Assembly (NCBI GenBank): GCA_022844275.1
Contig: JALHMB010000001.1
Span: 806,001-870,000 of the forward strand
Direction: 5' to 3'
Source: Hyphomicrobiaceae bacterium
Lineage (GTDB): Bacteria; Pseudomonadota; Alphaproteobacteria; Rhizobiales; Hyphomicrobiaceae
Length of the DNA stretch: 64,000 bases
How positions within the stretch are numbered: the first letter of the stretch is position 1; every line of letters begins with the position of its first letter. Under the pieces are notes generated by a model that did not search any database, was not told the DNA's origin, and was given only the letters and a program-made list of their open reading frames with translations. A program made the position numbers and the translations under genes. Of this stretch, positions 42,363-51,056 are shown piece by piece.

Positions 42363-43214
42363 ATGATGGCACATGCTGCAACACTTCCAACGCATCGATC
42401 GATTATCGGATACGCACTTGGGGAGATGTTCCGCCGCGAGCCGCGCTTTGCAAGCACGGCGCTCATCCTGTGTGCTCTGATGCTGCCTCTGCTCGTTGCG
42501 CAGGGTCTCGATCAACGCGTCCTACAAGGTGCGAATGTGTGGACGAAGCCCGTCAAGTTTGCGGTCGCCCTCATCATGTATATGGGCACGCTCGCTTGGT
42601 TTGCGGGCTGGCTGCCGGCGGGCACCACCCGGCGCCGATGGTATCGTTTGTTCTCAACACTCGTGGTTGCTTGCGTGGTTGCCGAGATGGTTTGGATCGT
42701 GGGCGCCGCAGCCTACGGCACCGCCTCGCATTTCAACACAACGGTGCCATTCCTGGCCGACATCTACCGCCTGATGGGTGTGCTGGCGGTCATTCTAACG
42801 ACCGCGTCGCTCATCTACGGGATGCTGATCTGGCGTGACGCGAGCAGCACCCTCGATGGGGCTTTCAGGATGTCAGTCGGGATCGGTCTCGTCATGACCT
42901 TCGTGGCAACAGTGGTGGTCGCTGGATACATGGCGTCGGGAAGCAGTCACGTCGTCGGCGGTAACGGATCAGATGCTGGCGGTCTTGTCTTGATGGGTTG
43001 GTCCCGCTCCGCCGGCGATCTTCGGGTGCCTCATTTCTTTGCCACACACGCGATGCATTTCATCCCGGCTTTCGGCTTCTTCGCTGGTTTGATGCTGCCG
43101 CCAAGTGTACGTCGGCTTGCGGTGATAGTGGTCAGTATCGGTTTCGCGGCACTCATTGGCTACACCTTTGTCGGGGCGATCCAAGGGCTTCCATTTCTAC
43201 CGAACTTGTTTTGA
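42363..43214 (+). CDS. Hypothetical multi-pass membrane protein
   Basis: The 283-residue protein begins after GGGAGAGGTAA with MMAHAATLPTHRSIIGYALG and has seven or eight hydrophobic segments. Recurrent motifs are GANVWTKPVKFAVALIMYMG near residue 60 and HFFATHAMHFIPAFGFFAGL near residue 225. His residues within late helices could bind a metal or haem, but this is speculative. I do not recognise a named family, though similar proteins occur beside ABA4-like genes. It is in one operon with the ABA4-like gene, probably under TetR control. Confidence 0.78.
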   Translation: MMAHAATLPTHRSIIGYALGEMFRREPRFASTALILCALMLPLLVAQGLDQRVLQGANVWTKPVKFAVALIMYMGTLAWFAGWLPAGTTRRRWYRLFSTLVVACVVAEMVWIVGAAAYGTASHFNTTVPFLADIYRLMGVLAVILTTASLIYGMLIWRDASSTLDGAFRMSVGIGLVMTFVATVVVAGYMASGSSHVVGGNGSDAGGLVLMGWSRSAGDLRVPHFFATHAMHFIPAFGFFAGLMLPPSVRRLAVIVVSIGFAALIGYTFVGAIQGLPFLPNLF

Positions 43215-43634
43215 CGCAACGTCGAACGAACACTCTGATATCGGACCGGACCTCTGCTCAACCGTCGCGCAGGCCTCGATTCCGACCAGGCAAGGCCTGA
43301 GATTTGCGAAGAAGGCCTCGACCTACGCACGCCGAAGCTTGCGGCTGAGAACCTTCCCGCCCTCTGGTGCCGTTGACGTAGGCACATTTTTGCCAGCCTG
43401 CCGATTTCGCGCCCCGGGCTAAGACCGCTCGTTCGGCTGCATCTACGCCATCATCAAGCGTACTGAATGGACGGTACGGCGAACCAATCAATCTTTCTGC
43501 GTGCCCAGCCCCCCGAAGCTACCCTAGACGGGTACACCGAGGGTGGAACCATATTTTAAGCTCAACGTGATTAGCTGGCTTGGACGTCTAGGCAAGCCCC
43601 ATGGGCCCGCGCGACGTGGCGTGGGAGTGATGCA
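43215..43634. other. Gap upstream of HD-GYP gene, possible SDR remnant
   Basis: About 420 bases. On the minus strand at 43258-43491 the frame reads IGSPYRPFSTLDDGVDAAER then AYVNGTRGREGSQPQ, faintly like the C-terminal end of a short-chain dehydrogenase (GxYxNGxREARAxPQA). It has no start, domain core or ribosome site. I list it as a weak fossil only. Confidence 0.3.
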
Positions 43635-45020
43635 ATGTCGAGTGGAAAGCCGGACTTTGCCAAACTCCGCCTCGCTGAAATTCTCGGAGCTCTCAGTCAC
43701 GCTCTGGACATGGTTGAAGGCCAGCCCGCCGGTCACTGTGTGCGCTGTTGCTGGATTGCCTTGCACCTCGGCCGTGAAATCGGGCTCAACGACGGGCAGA
43801 TCTCAGAGTTGTATTACACCGTACTTCTGAAGGACCTTGGCTGCAGCAGCAATGCCGCACGCATTTGCAAGCTGTTCCTGGCCGACGACGTCATCTTCAA
43901 GCGCGACATCAAGACGATCAACGACAGTCTGCCGGAAGCCTTACGCTTCGTGCTTTCTCACACGGGCTTGCAGTCCGGTCTCGCTGAGCGCTTCCGTACT
44001 ATCGTGCACGTGTTCCTCAACAGTGGCGAGATCTCTCGCGAGCTCATCGAAACTCGCTGCCACCGCGGCGCCGATATAGCGCGGCAGATGCGCTTTTCCG
44101 AGCCCGTCGCGCAAGGCATCCAGAACCTGGATGAGCATTGGGATGGCGGCGGCCAGCCGATTGGCCTAAGGGGTGCGGCCATACCGATCTATTCGCGCAT
44201 CGCACTGATGGCGCAGGTGATCGATGTGTTCCAGACGACCAACGGCATCAACGCCGCGCGTCACGAAGTCAGGCGTCGCGCTGGGAAATGGTTCGATCCG
44301 GACCTTGCGGCTGCATTCGAGCGTGTGGCGGCAATGCCTGATTTCTGGGACACATTGCTCTCTGACGGCTTGCAGGAGGCGCTGTTTACCCTGGAGCCCG
44401 CACGGTTGATCGTGTCCGTCGACGAAGACTATCTGGATGACATCGCGGCAGCGTTCGCGAAGGTCATCGATTCAAAAAGCCCCTATACTGCCGGGCATAG
44501 CGAGCGGGTCACGCTATTTACGGACCTGATTGCAGAGCAGCTTGGCTTGAGCGCCGAGCGGCGCCGCTGGCTTAAGCGCGCAGCACTTTTGCATGACATT
44601 GGCAAGCTCGGGGTCAGTAATTCCATTCTCGACAAGCCTGACAAGCTGGATGCCGACGAGTGGGCATCGATGAAGATGCACGCAGCTCACACCGAGACCA
44701 TTCTGTCGCGGATCGCTGCCTTTGGCGATCTGGCTACGGTCGCTGGCGCACACCACGAGCGGCTCGATGGGAAGGGCTATCCGCATGGCCTTGTGGGTGA
44801 TCAGATCGCCCTTGAAAGTCGAATCATAATAGTAGCTGACATCTTCGACGCCCTCACGGCGGAGAGGCCATATCGGGCCGCCATGCCTGTCAGCAAGGCG
44901 TTGGCAATCATGATTTCCATGGTCGACACCGCAATAGATGCGGATTGCTTCGATGCATTGCGGAGAGCATTGGCGCAAGTCGGCCAAGGAGTGGAGGAAG
45001 CCATCCTGGACGTTGCGTGA
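43635..45020 (+). CDS. HD-GYP domain protein (putative c-di-GMP phosphodiesterase) with degenerate N-terminal HD
   Basis: The 461-residue protein follows GGGAGTGATGCA. The C-terminal half (about 255-440) is a full HD-GYP domain: HSERVTLFTDLIAEQLGLSA, the HD pair in LLHDIGKLGVSNSIL, and HHERLDGKGYPHGL, the GYP element. The next motif IIIVADIFDALTAERPYR is also present. This predicts hydrolysis of cyclic di-GMP, using an Fe/Mn centre. The N-terminal half has a second HD-like fold in which AGHCVRCCWIALHLGREIGL and LLKDLGC stand where HD residues should be, so it is probably a catalytically dead partner domain. No membrane segment is present. The gene stands alone. Confidence 0.92.
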   Translation: MSSGKPDFAKLRLAEILGALSHALDMVEGQPAGHCVRCCWIALHLGREIGLNDGQISELYYTVLLKDLGCSSNAARICKLFLADDVIFKRDIKTINDSLPEALRFVLSHTGLQSGLAERFRTIVHVFLNSGEISRELIETRCHRGADIARQMRFSEPVAQGIQNLDEHWDGGGQPIGLRGAAIPIYSRIALMAQVIDVFQTTNGINAARHEVRRRAGKWFDPDLAAAFERVAAMPDFWDTLLSDGLQEALFTLEPARLIVSVDEDYLDDIAAAFAKVIDSKSPYTAGHSERVTLFTDLIAEQLGLSAERRRWLKRAALLHDIGKLGVSNSILDKPDKLDADEWASMKMHAAHTETILSRIAAFGDLATVAGAHHERLDGKGYPHGLVGDQIALESRIIIVADIFDALTAERPYRAAMPVSKALAIMISMVDTAIDADCFDALRRALAQVGQGVEEAILDVA

Positions 45021-45049
45021 GCGGCTTTCGAAAGCTTCACGCTCAACCA

Positions 45050-45400
45050 TCAAACTAGGCGGACGGCAAATTCGGCAATCGAGTGCGGGCATGGTAGGGG
45101 CCGCCTCTCCTGCCCAATCTCGCTATAAATCCGGATGTGTCCGCCAGACTGCTTGATGAGGCCGAGCACCACGGCCAACCCTAGCCCCGTGCCCTTGTCC
45201 ACCTGCTTGGTTTTAAAGAATGGCTCGAAGGCTTTGTCGATGAGCTCGAGTGGAATGCCGCTGCCCGTGTCACTTGCGCTCAGCATGACATACTGGCCTG
45301 GCTCGATAGTGGTAAGGTCGCCTTCGGGCATCGCATCGCGCGCATTGACAACGAGGTTGACCACCGCGTTCTCCTGCTGATTGGCGCGGCCAGAACTGGC
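45050..45400 (-). pseudogene. C-terminal remnant of a hybrid-type histidine kinase
   Basis: The leftward frame reads ENAVVNLVVNARDAMPEGDL, then SASDTGSGIPLELIDKAFEP and FFKTKQVDKGTGLGLAVVLG, the N, G1, F and G2 boxes of the HATPase domain of the PAS/hybrid kinases seen elsewhere in the window. The histidine-containing domain and the sensor part that should precede it are missing, and the frame ends shortly after the last motif with unrelated residues. It is a dead fragment. Confidence 0.75.
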
Positions 45401-45442
45401 CAGAAGCCCGCTCCCGCAATGGATCAGTGGCGCGAAAACCAA

Positions 45443-45766
45443 GCGACCAACGCATCGGTTCGCTGACGAAGCGACGCAGCTAAGTAGCGCGAACTCGATT
45501 GCACATTAACTTCAACATCGCTGATCCAATCGTCGGGCCAGATCGTTCGACGAGAGTGCCCCACGGAGAAGAAACTGGGCGCCGCTCGGTTCGCGTTACT
45601 CGGCCCGAAGCAGAATGACAATCGACATGGACAGGCACGTGTCAAACGAGCGGAGCCGATAACTTCACGCGCAATCGCTTCGCAATAACCCGCCGTCGCG
45701 AATTGAAGTCGAATAACCGAGTTGCTCCTGCGGCCGGACAACGGCCACCAACACCGGAGATCGCCG
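45443..45766. other. Gap upstream of second DUF2177 gene
   Basis: About 320 bases with no recognisable gene. A TGATCC at 45522-45527 is followed at 18 bases by TTCGAC, a poor -10, so I do not call it an RpoE promoter. It lies about 240 bases upstream of the DUF2177 start. Confidence 0.35.
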
Positions 45767-46165
45767 ATGAAATATGTCGTCGCTTACGCGGGCACCCTCA
45801 TAGCGTTTGTCGCGGTCGATCTCATCTGGCTCGGTGTCGTTGCCAAGGCCTTTTATCGGGCACAACTCGGCGACCTCCTTGCCGAAAACTACAATTTCGG
45901 CGCGGCTGCACTTTTCTACCTCGCTTATCCGCTTGGGGTCGTTATATTCGCAGTCGTGCCAGCATTCGCGTCGGGCTCTTGGCTGGAGGCAGCGGTCTGG
46001 GGTGCAATGCTTGGTCTGTTCGCCTATGGCACCTATGACCTGACCAATCTCGCCACTCTTCGCAATTGGCCGCTACGCCTTACGGCGATCGACTTGCTTT
46101 GGGGAACAGTCCTTACCGCGTTCGCGGCCGCGTGCGGACAACTCGCCGTAAACGGCATTTGGTAG
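45767..46165 (+). CDS. DUF2177 family membrane protein (copy 2)
   Basis: The 132-residue protein (MKYVVAYAGTLIAFVAVDLI) has four hydrophobic segments and the DUF2177 signatures VDLIWLGVVAKAFYRAQLG, GLFAYGTYDLTNLATLRNW and IDLLWGTVLTAFAAACG. I chose the ATG at 45767 because CCGGAGATCGCCG precedes it. It is a paralogue of the DUF2177 gene at 38264 and more typical of the family. It is tail to tail with the cytochrome c2 gene. Function is unknown. Confidence 0.92.
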   Translation: MKYVVAYAGTLIAFVAVDLIWLGVVAKAFYRAQLGDLLAENYNFGAAALFYLAYPLGVVIFAVVPAFASGSWLEAAVWGAMLGLFAYGTYDLTNLATLRNWPLRLTAIDLLWGTVLTAFAAACGQLAVNGIW

Positions 46166-46288
46166 TAGTTGTTTCCCGGCCATTATCCACGCACAAGAGC
46201 GAACGATATCTCGCGGACGGTGCTTCATCCCTGGGCCGGGAACAATCGTGGCGCAAACCGCGCACGTCCGCTACTTACATTCTACTCG

Positions 46289-46732
46289 TTACTTCTTCGC
46301 CTCTGGCGAGAATTGCTTGATGTAGGCAATGACGTTGCGCCGATCAGTCTCGTCTGCCAACTTGAAGACCATTCTCGTCGCGCCAGTCGCTTTGTCAGCC
46401 TGCCCCTTTTCCGTGAGGAACTTCTTCAGGAAAGCCGAAGGATCGGCGAGATAGTCGAATATGAGCTCTTCGGTCCAAACGAGCCCGGCCTTGCCCGCGG
46501 ATTGATTCAGTTCGGAATAGCCGAAGCCTGGAATTGTCCCGGCCTGCCGCCCAATCACATCATTCATCACCGGTCCGACAGCATTCTTGGCGTCAGGGCC
46601 GATGCGATGACAGGCCATACACTTGCGGAAGACATCCTTGCCTGCCGCGGCATCTCCCGTTTGCGTGGCGGCAGTCGTCGGTGACAGCAAAACGCCTAGT
46701 GTAGCAATACTCGCGAGCAGGCAAATCTTCAT
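46289..46732 (-). CDS. cycA: Cytochrome c2 (soluble electron donor to the reaction centre)
   Basis: The 147-residue protein has a signal peptide (MKICLLASIATLGVLLSPTT, cleaved after TAA or ATQ) and one haem site CMACH at 38-42. The expected Met ligand lies in the C-terminal half (GATRMVFKLADE), and the class I fold ends with VIAYIKQF. Insertions relative to mitochondrial cytochrome c (AVGPVMNDVIGRQAGTIPG) are those of cytochrome c2. It lies 103 bases downstream of pufM on the same strand and has its own predicted RpoE promoter. As no pufC tetrahaem subunit is present, this protein should carry electrons from the cytochrome bc1 complex to the reaction centre in the periplasm. Confidence 0.93.
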   Translation of the reverse strand: MKICLLASIATLGVLLSPTTAATQTGDAAAGKDVFRKCMACHRIGPDAKNAVGPVMNDVIGRQAGTIPGFGYSELNQSAGKAGLVWTEELIFDYLADPSAFLKKFLTEKGQADKATGATRMVFKLADETDRRNVIAYIKQFSPEAKK

Positions 46733-46791
46733 GATTGTCTCCGACGACAGGATTGCAACGTTTTCTCAGGAATGCTCCAGGGGTCGAAACC

Positions 46792-46821
46792 ACTTAACGC
46801 TGGAACATTTGATTCGGATCA
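46792..46821 (-). promoter_or_regulatory. Predicted RpoE promoter of cytochrome c2 gene
   Basis: On the minus strand TGATCC (46821-46816), an 18-base spacer and TTAAGT (46797-46792) match the RpoE element exactly in the -35 and spacing. The known Rhodobacter cycA P3 promoter is a classical RpoE target, so the site is meaningful. Transcription should start near 46785 with a leader of about 53 bases. Confidence 0.75.
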
Positions 46822-46834
46822 CGGTTCCGCCGGG

Positions 46835-47776
46835 TTAGCGGCTCGGATAGGCCGCGGGAGCGACGCCATGCTTGACGGCCCAGTCGAACCAATTGTCGAC
46901 GGCCGTGCCGGTGAGCAGGATGCCGATTCCTCCCGTCAACGGGCAGAGCACCGCGAACCACCACGCCCAGCGATGGATCGACTCCATCGTGGCATTGAAG
47001 CCCATGGTCCAGCGCCAGAAGAGAGCGGCGCGCTCTGTGGCCGTTCCGCGGTCCGTGATCTGCTCGATCTCGCGTTCACCCCCATAGCGGCTGACCGCCA
47101 GAATCGTCGCGGCATGCATCGCGAATAGCAGCGCCGATCCGTACAAGAAGGCGATCGAGAGCATGTGGAATGGGTTGTAGAAGAGGTTGCCGTACGTCAG
47201 CGAGAAGGTGTTCGTCCAATCAAGATGAGGAAAGATGCCGAAGGGAACGGCCTCACTGAAGTTCCCCATCATCACTGGCCGGATGAAACCGAGCACAAGG
47301 TAGAGCCAGATTGCAGCTGCGAATGCCCAAGCGACATGCGTACCAAGGCCGAGGGCGCGAGCGCGACGATACATTCTCACCCACCAGAGAATGATGGATG
47401 TCGTAAGAAAGAAGCCGGCCATGAGCCACCACCCACCCTCCGCGAGTGGCGGAAATGACAGGCCGTACCTCGCCGGCGGCGGGTCGAGGGAGAGGTAGGC
47501 CAGCCGGCGTACGAACTGCACGGGATCCCAATTCACCGACGCCCACATATTGAGGCCGATAATCTCGATGGCGATTATACCGCACACGAGCGACGCGAAG
47601 CCCGTCGTACCTAGGTAGATGGGGCCGATCTGGGCGTCGCCGATACGTCCCAGCCAGTAGGCCATGAACGGTCGGCCCGCGCGCGGGGAGTCGCCAGCCG
47701 GAAGCGCAACGCCCATGTCGATGGGTCCGTGGACCTGGACGCGTGTGAAAATGTTCTGATACTCGGCCATTGCCAT
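46835..47776 (-). CDS. pufM: Photosynthetic reaction centre M subunit
   Basis: The 313-residue protein has five membrane helices. The His residues for chlorophyll and iron are at H184 (GIFPHLDW), H204 ([10 protein letters not shown]), H221 (FAMHAATIL) and H268 (ESIHRWAWW). The glutamate iron ligand lies in [12 protein letters not shown]. With PufL it forms the quinone-type reaction centre core. I kept the ATG at 47776, with AGAGGGATC before it; the ATG at 47770 (MAEYQNIF) is the more usual family start and cannot be excluded. The gap to pufL is 7 bases. There is no pufC or pufX downstream; cytochrome c2 follows. Confidence 0.97.
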   Translation of the reverse strand: MAMAEYQNIFTRVQVHGPIDMGVALPAGDSPRAGRPFMAYWLGRIGDAQIGPIYLGTTGFASLVCGIIAIEIIGLNMWASVNWDPVQFVRRLAYLSLDPPPARYGLSFPPLAEGGWWLMAGFFLTTSIILWWVRMYRRARALGLGTHVAWAFAAAIWLYLVLGFIRPVMMGNFSEAVPFGIFPHLDWTNTFSLTYGNLFYNPFHMLSIAFLYGSALLFAMHAATILAVSRYGGEREIEQITDRGTATERAALFWRWTMGFNATMESIHRWAWWFAVLCPLTGGIGILLTGTAVDNWFDWAVKHGVAPAAYPSR

Positions 47777-47783
47777 GATCCCT

Positions 47784-48617
47784 CTAGTTCGCCCAGATCG
47801 GCAGTTCCAGCCACCAGTTCCACCATTCGGACCAAGGGAGGTTTTCCGGCCAAAGGGGTCCGCTGATGATCATGCACACCGCGCTCCAGAAGCCGGCGCT
47901 GAGCGCAAGGAACAGCCCGAGCCGGTGGATTCCGAGCGTGCCGATCGAATAGCCGATCGTGTCGCGGAAGAAAGAATTCTCATGCTCTGGCGTCTTGACG
48001 ACTTCGCCTTTGGGTGGGTTCGTCGCAGAGAGGATGAGGCCACCGTGGAGTGCGAGCGCCAAGCACGTCGTAAAAAAGAACGTGATGGCGATCATGTGCG
48101 CGGGATTGTAGTGGAAGTTGCCGTAGGTATAGCCCGTTGTCGTCACCCAATCGAGATGACTTATGATCCCGTAGGGAAAGCCGTACGACCATGAGCCCAT
48201 CAGAATGGGTCGGAAGACGACGAGCGTGACATATGCCAGGATCGCAAAGCCGAAGGCGAACGGCACGTGGTAGCCAATCCCGAGCTTCCGGCAGATTTCG
48301 ACTTCACGCAGCGCCCAGGAAACAAACGAACCAATTGCGCAGATCGTCACGAGTTGCCAGATTCCGCCTTCCTGCAACGGCGCAAGCGCAAGCCCGTATG
48401 ATGGGTCTGGCGGATTGATACTGATCTTCCATATATTCCACGTCGGCCCAAGTGCTGCGCCCCATAGGATGAGACCCACCCCGACAAAGACGAAGAAGAA
48501 CGTGGTGACGCCGAAGAACCCGACGTAGAAGGGCCCAACCCAGAAATCGAAGAGGTCCCCTCCGACCAGGGTTCCGCCCCGCACGCGGTACTTCTTCTCG
48601 AAACTCAGCATTGCCAT
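47784..48617 (-). CDS. pufL: Photosynthetic reaction centre L subunit
   Basis: The 277-residue protein has five membrane helices, starting [20 protein letters not shown]. Chlorophyll and iron His ligands are at H154 (IISHLDWV), H174 (NPAHMIAI), H191 (LALHGGLI) and H231 (GIHRLGLF), one more than classical numbering because the initiator Met is counted. The pattern near [20 protein letters not shown] is the accessory bacteriochlorophyll/quinone side. It is cotranscribed with pufBA and pufM, and a strong stem-loop lies between pufA and pufL that probably sets the LH1 to RC ratio. Confidence 0.98.
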   Translation of the reverse strand: MAMLSFEKKYRVRGGTLVGGDLFDFWVGPFYVGFFGVTTFFFVFVGVGLILWGAALGPTWNIWKISINPPDPSYGLALAPLQEGGIWQLVTICAIGSFVSWALREVEICRKLGIGYHVPFAFGFAILAYVTLVVFRPILMGSWSYGFPYGIISHLDWVTTTGYTYGNFHYNPAHMIAITFFFTTCLALALHGGLILSATNPPKGEVVKTPEHENSFFRDTIGYSIGTLGIHRLGLFLALSAGFWSAVCMIISGPLWPENLPWSEWWNWWLELPIWAN

Positions 48618-48680
48618 GGCTTTGCCCTTCTCATGCGATCGCGGAGCGAATGCAGTCCCTCATAGACGGCTCGAGGGCAA

Positions 48681-48708
48681 GAAAGGCCGGGCGCGAGCCA
48701 AGCCTTTC
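48681..48708 (-). promoter_or_regulatory. Stem-loop between pufA and pufL (mRNA stabiliser)
   Basis: GAAAGGC (48681-48687) and GCCTTTC (48702-48708) form a perfect 7-bp stem with an inner GGC/GCC helix around a short loop. It lies in the 100-base pufA-pufL gap. In Rhodobacter, hairpins here protect the pufBA segment from 3' exonucleases and give more LH1 than reaction-centre protein; the same role is likely. Confidence 0.7.
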
Positions 48709-48719
48709 CTGCAGTGTCG

Positions 48720-48932
48720 TCAGCCGATCTGAGCACGCGGTTGGCTTTCAGGAACCATCGGCACGATGTGCTCGATCGAAGCCTTCGGGCGAGCTGCCCG
48801 CGGGCCTTCCAGCCAGTTGAACCGATCCGTGCTCAACAAGATGAAGTGGATCAGCACAGCGAGGCTGAAGAGGAACGTGAAAAGCGCGATCAACGATCTA
48901 CGAGGATCGAAGATCATCCAGATTTTCCACAT
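48720..48932 (-). CDS. pufA: Light-harvesting 1 alpha subunit
   Basis: This 70-residue single-helix protein ([20 protein letters not shown]) has the bacteriochlorophyll ligand His29 in [19 protein letters not shown], the typical alpha motif. The C-terminus is extended beyond the helix by about 25 residues ([20 protein letters not shown]), as in many alphaproteobacteria. It follows pufB after 12 bases. Confidence 0.96.
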   Translation of the reverse strand: MWKIWMIFDPRRSLIALFTFLFSLAVLIHFILLSTDRFNWLEGPRAARPKASIEHIVPMVPESQPRAQIG

Positions 48933-48944
48933 GACGTATCCCTC

Positions 48945-49172
48945 CTAGCCCAACAACTGACTGAGCAGAGTCAGGCCGTTCTGCGCGCCGTCAGTCATGG
49001 AGGTGGTGTACCCCCGGACTGTCGGCAGCCATGGTCTCCATATCCATGCGAGAATGTGAGCGACGACGGCGACCGCCGTGAACCCGATAAAACTCGACAT
49101 GAAGATGCTGTGAAACTCCTTCGCCTCATTCTCCGAAAGGCCGGAGGATGAGCCTAGTGGTCTATCGGCCAT
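48945..49172 (-). CDS. pufB: Light-harvesting 1 beta subunit
   Basis: This 75-residue protein has the beta-type N-terminus [20 protein letters not shown] with His21 and the ligand His39 in [18 protein letters not shown]. The helix ends in the usual WRPWLP, but about 25 more residues follow ([20 protein letters not shown]), longer than the 48-residue Rhodobacter protein. The gene stands between pufQ and pufA. Confidence 0.95.
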   Translation of the reverse strand: MADRPLGSSSGLSENEAKEFHSIFMSSFIGFTAVAVVAHILAWIWRPWLPTVRGYTTSMTDGAQNGLTLLSQLLG

Positions 49173-49317
49173 TCAGCTTCTCCTGTTCTATTTGGCCCTG
49201 GGGCCATCGCTGCGCTGTTCCTGCGCAGCTAGGATCGTCGAGGCGTGCGTGCCGCGGCGAGCGTCGCGCGCGGTGCAAACGCGACCGCGCGGAACTCGGA
49301 TCGTTCTTGTGCGCGGG

Positions 49318-49611
49318 TCAGCCTTGAAATGCCGCCGCAGTGCAAAGTCGTGCCTCCTCTTTGGCCTCCATCCAGATCGAAGACGTCGACCGGGCGAGTC
49401 GCCTCCATGTCGAGGGGCGCATTCTGCTGAGCACCGCCACGACGATGAAGAACGCAAAACAGATGCCGAATATCAGCCAGTACTCGCGTCGCTCTCGACG
49501 GCGCCGCAGCCGCACAGCAATGTCGCCGCGCGTGCCCATCGAGTCGCCTGACGCGGGTGTCGTGCTCTCATAGGTCAGTGAATGCGGTGCCATGGTCGAC
49601 TGTCCCGTCAT
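49318..49611 (-). CDS. pufQ: PufQ-like protein
   Basis: This 97-residue protein has a basic N-terminal part ([12 protein letters not shown]), one membrane helix ([19 protein letters not shown]) and a C-terminal amphipathic end ([20 protein letters not shown]) typical of PufQ. PufQ promotes bacteriochlorophyll synthesis and is cotranscribed with pufBALM. Its ATG overlaps the bchZ stop by 4 bases, so bchZ and pufQ are translationally coupled. The N-terminal 40 residues are poorly conserved. Confidence 0.82.
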   Translation of the reverse strand: MTGQSTMAPHSLTYESTTPASGDSMGTRGDIAVRLRRRRERREYWLIFGICFAFFIVVAVLSRMRPSTWRRLARSTSSIWMEAKEEARLCTAAAFQG

Positions 49612-51056
49612 GTAACGGCCTCCATCGTGGTTCGCGTTGCCGCAATGACCTGGCCCCGCGTAACCGTGCTGCGACCCTCGGAGCGCGCTCGCCGCTCCAC
49701 GGCTTCTCGAAGTCGCTTTGCCGCCGAGATGCGGACGAGAACAGGTTGGCGGTTGAGTTCAGCATCGAGTTCCTGCTGGGCGTCTTCGTCCCAGATCAGC
49801 TCGACGCGATACCGGCTCGGCGTGGGCTCCACTTTGTCCAGCTCGGTGCCAAGCGGGATGATATGGAAGAGCGCGTCGAACAAGGCGTTGCAGAACTCCT
49901 GCACAATGTAGGTGGCGCCGGCGTAACCCATGAACGGCGTGCCGGTATGTCGGCGGACAATTGCGCCGGGGAACGATGCGGGAATGTAGGCGGAGCGATT
50001 ACCCGCCTCGGCGATGTACATGCGCTCATTGAAACTGCCGAACACCACCAGCGGCTGCTTTTGACTCACAGCCGCCCGTACGGCGTCATTGTCGGTCTTG
50101 ACACCAGGCCTGCGCGGCACAGCGAATGCACACGGCAAGCCCAGTTCATTCGAAAGGTAATTCTCGACTCCGCGCACATACGTCTCGTTCGCGACGATCG
50201 CGAAGGTCGCGGTGCTAAAGAAGTCCTGCGTGACCGAACGCCATAGATCCCAAATCGGCTTGATGGTCGTATGCTTCTCGCGCTGGATGAAGGGCTCGGG
50301 ATCGAGCCCACACAGTTCGCCAAGGCTCTTGAGAAATTTGGTTGTGCTCTGCAGCCCAATCGGGGCCTGCAAGAACGGCCGATCCAGACTCTCACACAGC
50401 AGCCGCCCGAACTCGCGGTACATGCAGACATTTACATCCGCATTCACGAGTTTCGGAACGTCGGCAAGATGAGTTCCGAGCGGGAAGACGAGATTGATCT
50501 CTGCACCGATGCCTTCGACCAGGCGACGAATCTCGGCAAGGTCACTCGGCATGTTGAAGGTGCCGTAGCAGGGGCCAATGATATTGATGCGTGGCTTCTC
50601 GCCGGGCTTGCGGGGCTTCGCTGCTGGTATCCGCTTGGTGCCGTATTCGGACCAGAGCCACGACATGGCCCGGTTGGCGCATTGCCACTGGTCCTCGTCA
50701 ATAGTGCGGGGCAGGAAGCGATGGATGTTCGTCCCTTCGGGAGTCACCCCGCCGCCGATCATCTCTGCAATCGAGCCTGTGACGACGACGCTCGGCTGGT
50801 CCGGATCAAGCGCGCGGTGCGCCCGACGCATCGCGTCTTCCGTCCCATGCTGCCCCAGCTCCTCTTCTCCGAGACCAGTCACAACAATAGGCAGCTCGTG
50901 GGGTGGAAGCGCGTCGGTATAGTGGAGCACGGACGTGACCGGCAGATTCTCGCATCCGACCGGGCCGTCGATCACGACCTGCAAGCCCTTGATCGCCGTG
51001 AATACGTATACGGCGCCCCAATAGCCGCCGGCCCGGTCATGATCGAGAACCAGCAT
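49608..51056 (-). CDS. bchZ: Chlorophyllide a reductase subunit Z
   Basis: The 482-residue protein starts at the ATG at 51056 ([20 protein letters not shown]), preceded by GGAGGAA and overlapping the bchY stop by one base. It is a nitrogenase MoFe-like subunit with the Cys ligand in [34 protein letters not shown] and the binding region [17 protein letters not shown]. With BchY it carries an iron-sulphur cluster and reduces the chlorin ring B C7=C8 of chlorophyllide a to the bacteriochlorin. Leftward frames upstream of 51056 are unrelated. Confidence 0.96.
   Translation of the reverse strand: MLVLDHDRAGGYWGAVYVFTAIKGLQVVIDGPVGCENLPVTSVLHYTDALPPHELPIVVTGLGEEELGQHGTEDAMRRAHRALDPDQPSVVVTGSIAEMIGGGVTPEGTNIHRFLPRTIDEDQWQCANRAMSWLWSEYGTKRIPAAKPRKPGEKPRINIIGPCYGTFNMPSDLAEIRRLVEGIGAEINLVFPLGTHLADVPKLVNADVNVCMYREFGRLLCESLDRPFLQAPIGLQSTTKFLKSLGELCGLDPEPFIQREKHTTIKPIWDLWRSVTQDFFSTATFAIVANETYVRGVENYLSNELGLPCAFAVPRRPGVKTDNDAVRAAVSQKQPLVVFGSFNERMYIAEAGNRSAYIPASFPGAIVRRHTGTPFMGYAGATYIVQEFCNALFDALFHIIPLGTELDKVEPTPSRYRVELIWDEDAQQELDAELNRQPVLVRISAAKRLREAVERRARSEGRSTVTRGQVIAATRTTMEAVT

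Noticed and set aside
45522-45551. TGATCC-N18-TTCGAC upstream of the second DUF2177 gene as an RpoE promoter
   Set aside because: The -10 (TTCGAC) does not match the A/T-rich -10 of the other sites and the distance to the start is about 215 bases.
45424-45741. 105-codon minus-strand frame before the DUF2177 gene
   Set aside because: No family resemblance, no ribosome site, compositional shadow of a non-coding gap.
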